This document shows, in pieces, positions 1 to 5,062 of a DNA stretch of 5,062 nucleotides (within the stretch, counting starts at the first letter, position 1; every line of letters starts with the position of its first letter). The position numbers and the translations under genes are program-made. The stretch covers positions 1 to 5,062 of the forward strand of contig JACQPS010000061.1 of the NCBI GenBank assembly GCA_016207445.1. The letters are read 5' to 3'. The notes under the pieces were generated by a model. It had not been told where the DNA came from. It ran no database searches and worked only from the letters and a program-made list of their open reading frames with translations. This DNA comes from Gemmatimonadota bacterium (lineage in GTDB: Bacteria; Gemmatimonadota; Gemmatimonadetes; Longimicrobiales; RSA9).

Positions 1-550
1 CCACCAGCTCGGCGGCGTTGCGTGGCACGAGCACGAAGGCGTCCTCGGCCCCACTTGCCGGGAGCTGGATGCCGAGGACGCGGCCCATCAGCTCGCAGGA
101 GCGGGGGCCGTAGACGCCGCGCACGCCCCACCGGTCGGAGAGGTCCTCGAAGCGAGCGTAGAGCGGCGGCACGTATTTGCGCAGGTGCGCGAGCAAGGCC
201 TCGCGCACCGCCGCAGGCATATCGACCAGTAGCTCGTCCCCGCGACGGAAGAGGCGTACGTCCGCGATCAACTTCCCCTTCGGCGTCAGAACGGCGGCGT
301 ACACGCCCTGTCCCTCGGGCGCCCCGGCGAGGTCGTTCGTGATCAGCCCCTGGAGCATGCGCACCGGATCGCGACCGTGGGCGCGCAACACCGCGCGGTC
401 GGAGCGGTCGACCACCGCGGCGCTCGAGCGCGCCGCGCGGTACTCGGCGGCGGGATCGCCGTAGTTGCGCGGCACCTCGCGCCCATCCACCTCGGTGAAA
501 CGGGCGCCGAGCTCGCGGTGAAGGTCGCGGAGGAGGGCGGGCGCGTCCAT
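1..550 (-). CDS. YgfZ/GcvT-like folate-binding protein, N-terminal part (runs off window)
   Basis: The ATG is at 550-548 and the frame stays open for 183 codons to the window edge, so the C-terminus is missing. The visible part matches the N-terminal tetrahydrofolate-binding fold shared by YgfZ (IBA57/CAF17-like Fe-S cluster assembly factor) and GcvT. A segment at residues 53-102 holds MLQGLITNDL (65-74), then a YAAVLTPKGKLIADVRLF stretch (84-101), the usual pattern of YgfZ proteins. The diagnostic YgfZ Cys motif (KGCYxGQE-like) would lie further downstream, outside the window, so YgfZ rather than aminomethyltransferase GcvT is inferred. No glycine-cleavage gene is adjacent, which mildly favours YgfZ. 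The start lies 13 nt after the SirB1-like gene's stop, with no strong Shine-Dalgarno, so translational coupling to that gene is likely. YgfZ is a cytoplasmic protein that supports folate-dependent maturation of some Fe-S enzymes. Confidence 0.85.
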   Translation of the reverse strand, partial: MDAPALLRDLHRELGARFTEVDGREVPRNYGDPAAEYRAARSSAAVVDRSDRAVLRAHGRDPVRMLQGLITNDLAGAPEGQGVYAAVLTPKGKLIADVRLFRRGDELLVDMPAAVREALLAHLRKYVPPLYARFEDLSDRWGVRGVYGPRSCELMGRVLGIQLPASGAEDAFVLVPRNAAELV

Positions 551-563
551 GGCCCGGATCGGA

Positions 564-1400
564 TCAGCGCCGGCTGGTGCGCGCCAGCTCGTCGATGAGC
601 CGCCGCACGCCGCCCGCATCCGGCGCCTGCGGCGCGAAGCCGAGGTATCGTTCCAGGTCGGCGATCGCCTCGTCGAGGCGGCCGGTACGGGCCAGCAGCA
701 TCCCGCGATCGCGCAGCTCGCCCGCCGCGGTCGGGCGCACCAGCAGAATGAATTCGACAGCCGCCAGGGCGCGCGCGTCGTCGCGCGTGTTCAGGTAGAT
801 GCGCTTGAGGTTGGTGAGCAATCTCACCAGGATGTCCTTCTTGCCGGCCGGCTGGAGAAAGTCCGGCTGCAGGCGGACCATGCCCCCGTACACGCGCTGG
901 AGCAGCTCCTGCGCCTGGTCCTCGAAGCGGAGTCGGCCGCCGTCGAAAGGGTCGACCAGGATTGTCATGGCCTCGCCGTCGTACCGAACCAGGAAATGGC
1001 CGGGAAAGTTTACGCCGCGTACGGGCAGTCCGAGCCGCCAGCCCACCTCGAGGTAGACGAGCCCCAGCGAGATGGGGATTCCGAGCCGCCGGTCCAGCAC
1101 GTCGTTGAGGAAGGAGTTTCGGGCGTCGTAGTAGTTCTCCACGTTGGCGCGAAATCCCTCTTCCTGGTACAGGACGCGGTTCAGCTCGTGCAGCACGATG
1201 AGCGGCGCCGTTTCCTCGCCCAGGCGGTCGTGCACGCGCTCCGCGAGCAGGTCGAGGCGGCGCAGGTAGGGGCCGGGGGGCAGATTGGGATACTCCTCCG
1301 CGGCCAGAAGCAGCGCGGCGGCGGCGAGATCGAGCTCGGTCTCGGGCGCGGCCACCAGCCCCGCGAAACGCAGGCGAGCCGAGAGCCTGAGTGCGCTCAC
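564..1400 (-). CDS. SirB1-family protein (transglutaminase-like fold with TPR-like tail)
   Basis: This 278-aa protein carries the SirB1/transglutaminase-like signature. The central block contains ARNSFLNDVLDRRLGIPISL (93-112), then VYLEVGWRLGLPV (115-127), NFPGHFLVR (131-139) and LVDPFDGG (148-155). H135 and D150 fit the His and Asp of the transglutaminase catalytic triad, but the protein contains no cysteine at all. The nucleophile position is replaced around S111, so it is unlikely to be a thiol peptidase or transglutaminase. Residues about 187-256 form a TPR-like helical tail (TNLKRIYL, then LDEAIADLERYL). The length is normal for the family. The start is GTG at 1400-1398, overlapping the upstream stop as GTGA, which indicates translational coupling. 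The molecular role of SirB1 proteins is poorly defined; it is predicted to be a soluble cytoplasmic protein. Confidence 0.92.
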   Translation of the reverse strand: MSALRLSARLRFAGLVAAPETELDLAAAALLLAAEEYPNLPPGPYLRRLDLLAERVHDRLGEETAPLIVLHELNRVLYQEEGFRANVENYYDARNSFLNDVLDRRLGIPISLGLVYLEVGWRLGLPVRGVNFPGHFLVRYDGEAMTILVDPFDGGRLRFEDQAQELLQRVYGGMVRLQPDFLQPAGKKDILVRLLTNLKRIYLNTRDDARALAAVEFILLVRPTAAGELRDRGMLLARTGRLDEAIADLERYLGFAPQAPDAGGVRRLIDELARTSRR

Positions 1401-1678
1401 GAAGCTCTCGCCTCCCGGAAGAGCGCCTCGAGCCGCTTCGGGTCCGCCGCCAGCTCTTCGGCCACGCGGTTCACATCCGGCGTGGTGGCCGCGTTCGGCA
1501 GGTCCAGCTCCACCGTTTCGCCCCCGGCGTGCGGCAGGAACACGACCGTCATGCGATACCCCTGCACGCCGGTCGCGCGGCGCGCGACCAGGTCGACCGT
1601 GTAGGCGGCGCCGTCCACATCCAGCCGGTCCGCCAGCCGGTGCTCCTTCCAGGACGTACCCCGCGTCATCTTGCCCAT
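1397..1678 (-). CDS. Hypothetical 93-aa protein, first gene of the SirB1/YgfZ cluster
   Basis: I do not recognise a named family. The protein is small and soluble, with no signal peptide or membrane segment. It begins with a basic stretch including W10 and several Arg/Lys. A predicted beta-rich middle follows (AYTVDLVARR at 25-34, YRMTVVFLPH at 41-50, ETVELDLPNA at 54-63). The end looks helical (VNRVAEELAADPKRLEALFR, 69-88). The ATG at 1678-1676 is preferred over the in-frame ATG three codons later because a GGAG sits 6 nt upstream (1685-1688). Its stop overlaps the GTG start of the SirB1 gene by 4 nt. Amino acid usage and the coupled arrangement argue that it is real and co-translated. A candidate sigma-70 promoter lies just upstream. 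Function unknown. Confidence 0.75.
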   Translation of the reverse strand: MGKMTRGTSWKEHRLADRLDVDGAAYTVDLVARRATGVQGYRMTVVFLPHAGGETVELDLPNAATTPDVNRVAEELAADPKRLEALFREARAS

Positions 1679-1701
1679 CGACCGCTCCGAAGCCGAGATC
1701 C

Positions 1702-1737
1702 GAGGGAAAACTATGATTGAGGGGAAGTTCCCGGCAA
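1702..1737 (-). promoter_or_regulatory. Candidate sigma-70 promoter for the hypothetical-SirB1-YgfZ cluster
   Basis: Read on the minus strand, TTGCCG (1732-1737) and CATAGT (1710-1715) are separated by 16 nt, each matching 4 of 6 consensus bases. Transcription would begin near 1703, giving a leader of about 25 nt before the ATG at 1678. The spot is an A/T-rich island in very GC-rich DNA. An 11-bp odd palindrome, GGGAAGTTCCC (1722-1732), fills most of the spacer and could be an operator. This is a consensus match only, with no experimental support. Confidence 0.35.
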
Positions 1738-1755
1738 TGGCGACCGCGTCCGGCT

Positions 1756-2040
1756 TCAGGCCGCGGCCCGGCCCTCGTCCTCGCCTCGGCTCAGATCGAG
1801 CGCGGCTGCCCGGCCGCAGCCGTGGCAGTACAGGATAACCGTGTAGTCGTTCTCGGGGGCGGCCGGAATGGCTTCGCCTTGCGCCATGCGCCCGGCGTCC
1901 AGATAGCCGATCACCTCGATGGTGTTCGGGCCGCAGCGGGGGCAGGGCACGTTCGACGGATCCTCCAAGTAGGCCAGCGCGAGCGCCAGCCCATCCTTCA
2001 TGTCGAACTCAGCGGGGCCGTCCGCCTTGAATTCGGCCAT
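1756..2040 (-). CDS. Small protein with two CxxC knuckles (zinc-ribbon-like)
   Basis: This 94-aa protein has CPRC at 33-36 and CHGC at 72-75, giving four cysteines about 35 residues apart, the layout of a zinc ribbon. Between the knuckles are IEVIGYLDAG (41-50) and YTVILY (66-71), which look like beta strands. The first 25 residues look partly helical and the tail is acidic then Ala-rich. I do not recognise the family; a metal-binding structural or nucleic-acid/protein-binding role is inferred. The ATG at 2040-2038 has a strong Shine-Dalgarno, GGGAGG (2046-2051), 5 nt upstream, which fixes the start. It is separated from the upstream lipoprotein gene by 148 nt containing a strong hairpin, so it probably has its own promoter. 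It lies 77 nt before the next gene. Confidence 0.8.
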   Translation of the reverse strand: MAEFKADGPAEFDMKDGLALALAYLEDPSNVPCPRCGPNTIEVIGYLDAGRMAQGEAIPAAPENDYTVILYCHGCGRAAALDLSRGEDEGRAAA

Positions 2041-2131
2041 GCCAACCTCCCTCTCTCACCGCGGAGGAGCAACATCTATTCCTGTCGGGCCCGGCGCCAC
2101 GAAGCGCCGTCCCGGCCGGGGCACTTGAACG

Positions 2132-2168
2132 AGAACGGGTGCTCCCCCGCGTGAGGAGCACCCGTTCT
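2132..2168 (-). terminator. 14-bp perfect hairpin after the lipoprotein gene, probable terminator
   Basis: AGAACGGGTGCTCC (2132-2145) and GGAGCACCCGTTCT (2155-2168) pair perfectly across a 9-nt loop. The stem begins 20 nt past the stop codon of the 269-aa lipoprotein, the usual place for a terminator. Neither side has a good T-run, so it may be a weak intrinsic terminator, an mRNA 3'-end stabiliser, or part of a factor-dependent stop. Confidence 0.55.
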
Positions 2169-2188
2169 TCGTACCACGCGTCGTCGAA

Positions 2189-2998
2189 TCAGTCGACGTC
2201 AATCTTCTGCTCGAAGCCCTCGTCCATCTCGAGCTCGAACTCCACGAGCTGAGCGGTCGTCGCGAAATCGAATTGCGACAGATCCAGCACCGTGCCGTCG
2301 GGCTGTTTGAACCAGTTCTCCGGCACCACCTCGATGGTCAGGTTCCTGTTCGTCTGGTCGATCACCAGCGGCGGCTCGAACTCCCGCTCGATCTCGATCT
2401 CGGCCCGGAAGTAGACCCGGAAATTCCTGGCCGTGCCCCCGGTCGGCGTGAAACTGCCGATGACGATCATGCTGGCTTTGCCCGGCCAATCGGGGAACGT
2501 CTGGCGGATCGTGGCCAGCAGCGCCTGAGTCTGGGCCTGCTCCTCCGCCGAGTCGTCAGCGTCTACTTCAACGTCGTCCACCTCGAACTCGATTTCCTCG
2601 AACGAGCCGGTTTCCACCTGTGCGCTCGCGGCCGTCACGGCGCCGGGACCGAGCGGCAGGTCCACGAACGACGGCGGCGCCTCGATTTTCTCGCACGCGT
2701 CCTCGTTCGCGGCCGTGTCACAGTCCACATCCGCCCGCTTCAGCTCGAACTCTTCCACGATGAACCGGATGTCGGTGATGCTGAGCGTGCCGTTGGTACC
2801 GGTGACCAGCACCTCGTCCAGCGCCGCCGAGCCGAAGGCCGGCACCACGGCGGCGCTCACCCCGCCGGCGCTCGTCGCTGCCGTGCCGAATCGCACAGCG
2901 ACGGTGCGCTGCGGGCTCGGCTCGGTCGCGTCTTCACCGCACGCGCCCACCAGCGCGCCGGCGAGCAGCACCATGAGTCCTGCGAACTTCCTGTACAT
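2189..2998 (-). CDS. Acidic secreted lipoprotein of unknown function (269 aa)
   Basis: The N-terminus is a lipoprotein signal: basic MYRK, a hydrophobic core (about residues 6-19), and a lipobox VGAC with lipid-anchor Cys20. The mature protein starts CGEDATEPS and is strongly acidic. It looks beta-rich: TLSITDIRFIVEEFEL (71-86), FVDLPLGPG (111-119), GSFEEIEFEV (131-140) followed by an Asp-rich patch DDVEVDADD (141-149), then MIVIGSFTP, FRVYFRAEIEIE and LTIEVVPENWF (220-230). C93 and C102 could form a disulfide. The pattern resembles DUF4382-type extracytoplasmic beta domains, but that is only a suggestion. The ATG at 2998 is chosen because AGGAGG (3003-3008) lies 4 nt upstream; a nearer ATG at 3002 is out of frame. 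It follows the TPR gene by 38 nt with no visible promoter, so it is probably the last gene of the same operon. Confidence 0.88.
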   Translation of the reverse strand: MYRKFAGLMVLLAGALVGACGEDATEPSPQRTVAVRFGTAATSAGGVSAAVVPAFGSAALDEVLVTGTNGTLSITDIRFIVEEFELKRADVDCDTAANEDACEKIEAPPSFVDLPLGPGAVTAASAQVETGSFEEIEFEVDDVEVDADDSAEEQAQTQALLATIRQTFPDWPGKASMIVIGSFTPTGGTARNFRVYFRAEIEIEREFEPPLVIDQTNRNLTIEVVPENWFKQPDGTVLDLSQFDFATTAQLVEFELEMDEGFEQKIDVD

Positions 2999-3036
2999 AC
3001 ATCCTCCTATAGGTTGTCTCCGGGGAATTTGAAGGT

Positions 3037-4086
3037 TCAGTCCCCTGCATCGGCGGCGTCGGGCGCTGCACTGCGCCGGCCGGCCGCCACGATCGAGGCG
3101 ACGCGGGTCCGGACCCGCTCGCCCCAGCTCCGGGCGCCGAGGGCGTCGAAGAGGTCATCCGCACGCCGTCGCGCCGCCGCAGCCGCGGCCGCTTCGCCGT
3201 GCTCGTTCTCCACAGCGGCCAACGCCTCGAGCGTCTCCGCCTCGAGCAACGCATCGCGCGTGCGCCGCGCCAGCGCCAGCGCGGCGTCCAGGTGCCGCCT
3301 CGCCTCTTCTCTGCGGGCGTCCGCCAGCGCGATGAGGCCCAGCACGCGCAGGGCGAGGCCTTCGCCGCCGGCGTCGCCGAGGCTGCGGAAGCACCGGAGC
3401 GAAGTCCGCGCGGTGGCCTCGGCCAGGCGGGCATCGCCGCGATAGAGCCAGAGCAGCGCGCGCTCCTGCTCCGTGCGCGCCACCTCGTCCTCGCTGCCGT
3501 CGGCGCGCGCGTACTCGGTGGCCTGGCGGAAGTGCGCATCGGCCTCGCGCAGGAACCCGAGCTCGGCGTACTGGATGCCGGCGTTGTGGTGCGCCTGCGC
3601 GAGACCGCGCCGCTGGCCGAGCCGCTGATACGCGGTCATGGCCCGGCCGTAGCTCAACAATGCCTGCGCCGGTGCTCCCTGCAGCGTGAACACGACCCCC
3701 AGGTTGTTCGTTGCCCGGGCCACGAACTCGTCGTCCGCGGCCTCACTGGCCGCCTCGTGCAGCTCCTGCCACTGCGCCTGTGCTTCCATCACGTCGCCTC
3801 GCTCGAACAAGAGCATGCCTTCCAGGTTCAGTCGGTTCCGGTTCAGCCGATCGTTGCCGCGACGCCGGCAGACGGGCGCGAAAGCCCGGGTCAGTTCCAG
3901 CGCCTGATCCCGCTCGCCCAATCGCCTCCAGCCGTCCGCGAGCCAGAAGGCGAGCTCGGGGTCCGCCAGCAAATCCGAGCGCGGGAGCGGCGACAGGTGA
4001 TCCACCAGCGCGCGATACTCCCGCCCCTCATAGAGGGCCCGCGCCCGCTCGAGCGTCTCCTGCCGCGCCGCCGGGTCCAGAGCCAC
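3037..4086 (-). CDS. TPR-repeat protein with 40-residue repeats, cytoplasmic
   Basis: This 349-aa protein is almost entirely helical tetratricopeptide-like repeats. Equivalent positions recur about every 40 residues: LEGMLLFERG (88-97), NLGVVFTLQG (128-137), NAGIQYAELG (168-177), ERALLWLYRG (208-217), RVLGLIALAD (247-256) and EALAAVENEHG (287-297). A less perfect repeat precedes them (43-76). The long 40-residue type is typical of TPR_12-like proteins that bind peptides or partner proteins. There is no signal peptide, membrane segment, DNA-binding or enzymatic domain, so a cytoplasmic scaffold or sensor role is inferred. The start is GTG at 4086-4084, 6 nt after the stop of the first lipoprotein gene; the Shine-Dalgarno is weak, suggesting translational coupling. 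A cytoplasmic TPR protein between two exported lipoproteins is unusual. Confidence 0.9.
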   Translation of the reverse strand: MALDPAARQETLERARALYEGREYRALVDHLSPLPRSDLLADPELAFWLADGWRRLGERDQALELTRAFAPVCRRRGNDRLNRNRLNLEGMLLFERGDVMEAQAQWQELHEAASEAADDEFVARATNNLGVVFTLQGAPAQALLSYGRAMTAYQRLGQRRGLAQAHHNAGIQYAELGFLREADAHFRQATEYARADGSEDEVARTEQERALLWLYRGDARLAEATARTSLRCFRSLGDAGGEGLALRVLGLIALADARREEARRHLDAALALARRTRDALLEAETLEALAAVENEHGEAAAAAAARRRADDLFDALGARSWGERVRTRVASIVAAGRRSAAPDAADAGD

Positions 4087-4092
4087 CGCTCG

Positions 4093-4710
4093 TCAGTTGC
4101 TGGCAAGGGCAAACCGGCTGAAGCCGACGATGTCGGCTTCCGCTTCATCCAGGTCCTCGAACTGCACCGTCGCCAGGCGGAACCAGCGCTCGCCCGCGCG
4201 CCCCTGGCGCCAGATCGCCAGGCGCCGCTCCTCTTCTCCGTCCTCCGAATCGTCGTCCCCGTCGCCGTCCAGGTCCGGGTCGGCCAGCCGATAGGTGACT
4301 TCGAGCTCGGCCGGGTGATCCGGATCGAACTGCAGCCCCGCCGGCTCGAAGGTGAACAGGAAGCGGCCCGCGTCGTCCACGCGCACTGTGATCAGAATCG
4401 AGTCGCCGGTCGCGAACGCCGTCCCGTCCGGACGCCGCAGCAGCGAGTTCCCCGAGACTTCGAATTCCAGGAACTCCTCGCCCGGGTCACCCGCCTTCTC
4501 CGGCACGTACCGCAGCACGAGCTCGCGATTCTGGCCCTTCACCGCCCAGAAGCTCCCCTCTTTCTGGGCAAGAGGGAGGAGCTGAACATCGAACTGCACG
4601 AAGCTCATGTCGCTCTCCGGGACGCCCTCGGCGCTCGGGTCCACGGCGTCGTCACAACAGGCCACGAGCAGCGCGATCAGCAGCACCTTCCACACGGACC
4701 GGCTTTTCAT
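4093..4710 (-). CDS. Small lipoprotein with ZU5-like domain and Asp-rich loop (205 aa)
   Basis: The start at 4710 gives MKSRSVWKVLLIALLVACC, a textbook lipoprotein signal with lipobox LVAC and anchor Cys18. Further upstream in-frame starts would add an Arg-rich translation of the neighbouring regulator gene in another frame and would bury the signal, so they are rejected. The mature part begins CCDDAVDPS. A beta-rich core includes RELVLRYVP (62-70), ILITVRVDD (105-113), FLFTFEPAGLQF (117-128), AELEVTY (134-140), LAIWRQG (164-170) and ADIVGFSRFALAS (192-204), resembling ZU5-like extracytoplasmic domains (inference). An acidic insertion, DPDLDGDGDDD (144-154), resembles DxDxDG calcium-binding loops. 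It is the first gene after the putative sigma-54 promoter and lies 6 nt before the TPR gene. Function unknown. Confidence 0.88.
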   Translation of the reverse strand: MKSRSVWKVLLIALLVACCDDAVDPSAEGVPESDMSFVQFDVQLLPLAQKEGSFWAVKGQNRELVLRYVPEKAGDPGEEFLEFEVSGNSLLRRPDGTAFATGDSILITVRVDDAGRFLFTFEPAGLQFDPDHPAELEVTYRLADPDLDGDGDDDSEDGEEERRLAIWRQGRAGERWFRLATVQFEDLDEAEADIVGFSRFALASN

Positions 4711-4764
4711 TTGGCTCTCGGCTCCATCGCTGGGGCTGGCCGACTGCGGCCGCACCGGGTATGG

Positions 4765-4779
4765 GCAAGGGGCGCACCG
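4765..4779 (-). promoter_or_regulatory. Putative sigma-54 (-24/-12) promoter of the lipoprotein-TPR operon
   Basis: On the minus strand the sequence CGGTGCGCCCCTTGC matches 8 of the 11 specified bases of TGGCACGN4TTGC, including the near-invariant GG and GC separated by exactly 10 nt and an intact TTGC. Transcription would start near 4753, leaving a leader of about 43 nt before the ATG at 4710. The adjacent NtrC-family gene and the upstream palindrome support the call. GG-N10-GC alone is common in GC-rich DNA, so this stays a prediction. Confidence 0.5.
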
Positions 4780-4839
4780 GAAGAAAAGCGCGCCACCACG
4801 CGAAATCTGCCCGTGCGCCCCCGTTTCGAGTTGAGACAG

Positions 4840-4858
4840 TTGTAGCGAAACGCTACAA
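4840..4858. promoter_or_regulatory. Palindrome TTGTAGCG-N3-CGCTACAA, probable activator-binding site
   Basis: This is a perfect 8-bp inverted repeat with a 3-nt AAA/TTT centre. Its midpoint (4849) is about 96 bp upstream of the predicted sigma-54 start site, a classical distance for an NtrC-type enhancer site. The right arm contains the stop codon of the regulator gene (4853-4855). Dimeric Fis-type helix-turn-helix domains bind such dyads. It could instead fold as a short RNA hairpin at the end of the regulator mRNA, but no T-run follows. Confidence 0.55.
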
Positions 4859-5062
4859 AGCCCCGGCTTCGCCGAGCAGTCGATAGAGGCGGGAGCGGCT
4901 AATGCCGAGCGTGGTCGCGGCCGCGCTCTTGTTCCCGCCACAGCGCTCGACCATGGCGCGCGCGGCCGCTTGCTCGATTTCGTCCATCGAGGCGGGGAAC
5001 GGCAGTGGCGAGGCCGTCGGGGTCTGCGTCTCGAGCGAGAGATCATCGGGGCGGATCTCGCC
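4853..5062 (-). CDS. NtrC-family sigma-54-dependent activator, C-terminal DNA-binding end (runs off window)
   Basis: Only the last 69 codons are inside the window, ending at TAG (4855-4853). The C-terminal part is a clear Fis-type helix-turn-helix: IEQAAARAMVERCGGN (29-44 of the visible part), then KSAAATTLGISRSRLYRLL (45-63). This pattern ends nearly all NtrC-family activators (receiver or sensor domain, AAA+ sigma-54 interaction domain, HTH). The Pro/Thr-rich stretch before it (about 12-23) is the usual linker after the AAA+ domain. The AAA+ and sensory domains are outside the window, so the signal it responds to cannot be told. It lies directly upstream of, and in the same direction as, the lipoprotein-TPR-lipoprotein unit, which it may regulate through the palindrome overlapping its own stop codon. 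Confidence 0.88.
   Translation of the reverse strand, partial: GEIRPDDLSLETQTPTASPLPFPASMDEIEQAAARAMVERCGGNKSAAATTLGISRSRLYRLLGEAGAL

Noticed and set aside
549..1604. 351-codon plus-strand open frame
   Set aside because: It is antisense to the SirB1-family gene, whose motifs are unmistakable; the plus-strand product is low in recognisable structure.
2041..2131. GC-rich dyads (CCCGGCCGGG and CGGCGC-N6-GCGCCG) and a possible sigma-70 promoter before the four-cysteine gene
   Set aside because: Short GC palindromes are expected in this composition, and I found no convincing pair of -35 and -10 boxes with proper spacing.
2273..3445. 390-codon plus-strand open frame
   Set aside because: It crosses the lipoprotein and TPR genes in antisense and ends in an Ala/Arg/Ser-rich translation typical of shadow frames.
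4781..4795. Second -24-like box (TGGCGCG) upstream of the first lipoprotein
   Set aside because: The -24 half is good, but the -12 position reads TCTT instead of TTGC, so the essential GC is missing.
3199..4845. Long open frame (548 codons) on the plus strand
   Set aside because: It is antisense to the TPR and lipoprotein genes, whose minus-strand products show clear repeats and a lipoprotein signal. Long antisense frames are common in GC-rich DNA, and this translation shows no recognisable domain.
4711..5046. Upstream extension of the first lipoprotein by 112 codons
   Set aside because: The extension overlaps the regulator's helix-turn-helix region in another frame, is Arg/Pro-rich, and would bury a perfect lipoprotein signal peptide.

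Overview
The window is a GC-rich bacterial chromosomal segment, and every gene I can support lies on the minus strand. Position 5062 is therefore upstream and position 1 is downstream. The base composition, the GTG starts and two small lipoproteins with an Asp/Glu-Pro-Ser stretch just after the lipid-anchor Cys suggest a Gemmatimonadota-like or other high-GC, non-enterobacterial organism. That taxonomic guess is inference; no marker gene here settles it.

Right half (about 5062 to 2130). The window opens inside the last 69 codons of an NtrC-family (sigma-54-dependent) transcription activator, ending in a clear Fis-type helix-turn-helix. Its stop codon lies inside a perfect 8+3+8 inverted repeat. 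About 96 bp downstream of that palindrome (in minus-strand terms) is a plausible -24/-12 promoter with correctly spaced GG and GC. A tight three-gene unit follows: a 205-aa lipoprotein with a ZU5-like beta-domain, a 349-aa soluble protein of 40-residue TPR repeats, and a 269-aa acidic lipoprotein. The unit ends at a 14-bp perfect hairpin. The layout reads as a self-contained regulator, enhancer site, sigma-54 promoter and lipoprotein/TPR/lipoprotein cassette. It is the most interesting part of the window and its function is unknown.

Left half (about 2040 to 1). This is a housekeeping-like cluster: a 94-aa protein with two CxxC knuckles, a 93-aa hypothetical protein, a SirB1-family protein (transglutaminase-like fold plus TPR-like tail), and the N-terminal 183 codons of a YgfZ/GcvT-like folate-binding protein that runs off the window. 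The last three are nearly contiguous (4-nt overlap, then a 13-nt gap) and are probably co-transcribed from a candidate sigma-70 promoter near 1710-1737.

No rRNA, tRNA, CRISPR array, insertion sequence or other mobile element was seen. No gene-free stretch exceeds 300 bases; the longest are about 150 bases (2041-2188 and 4711-4852) and both hold the regulatory elements listed.
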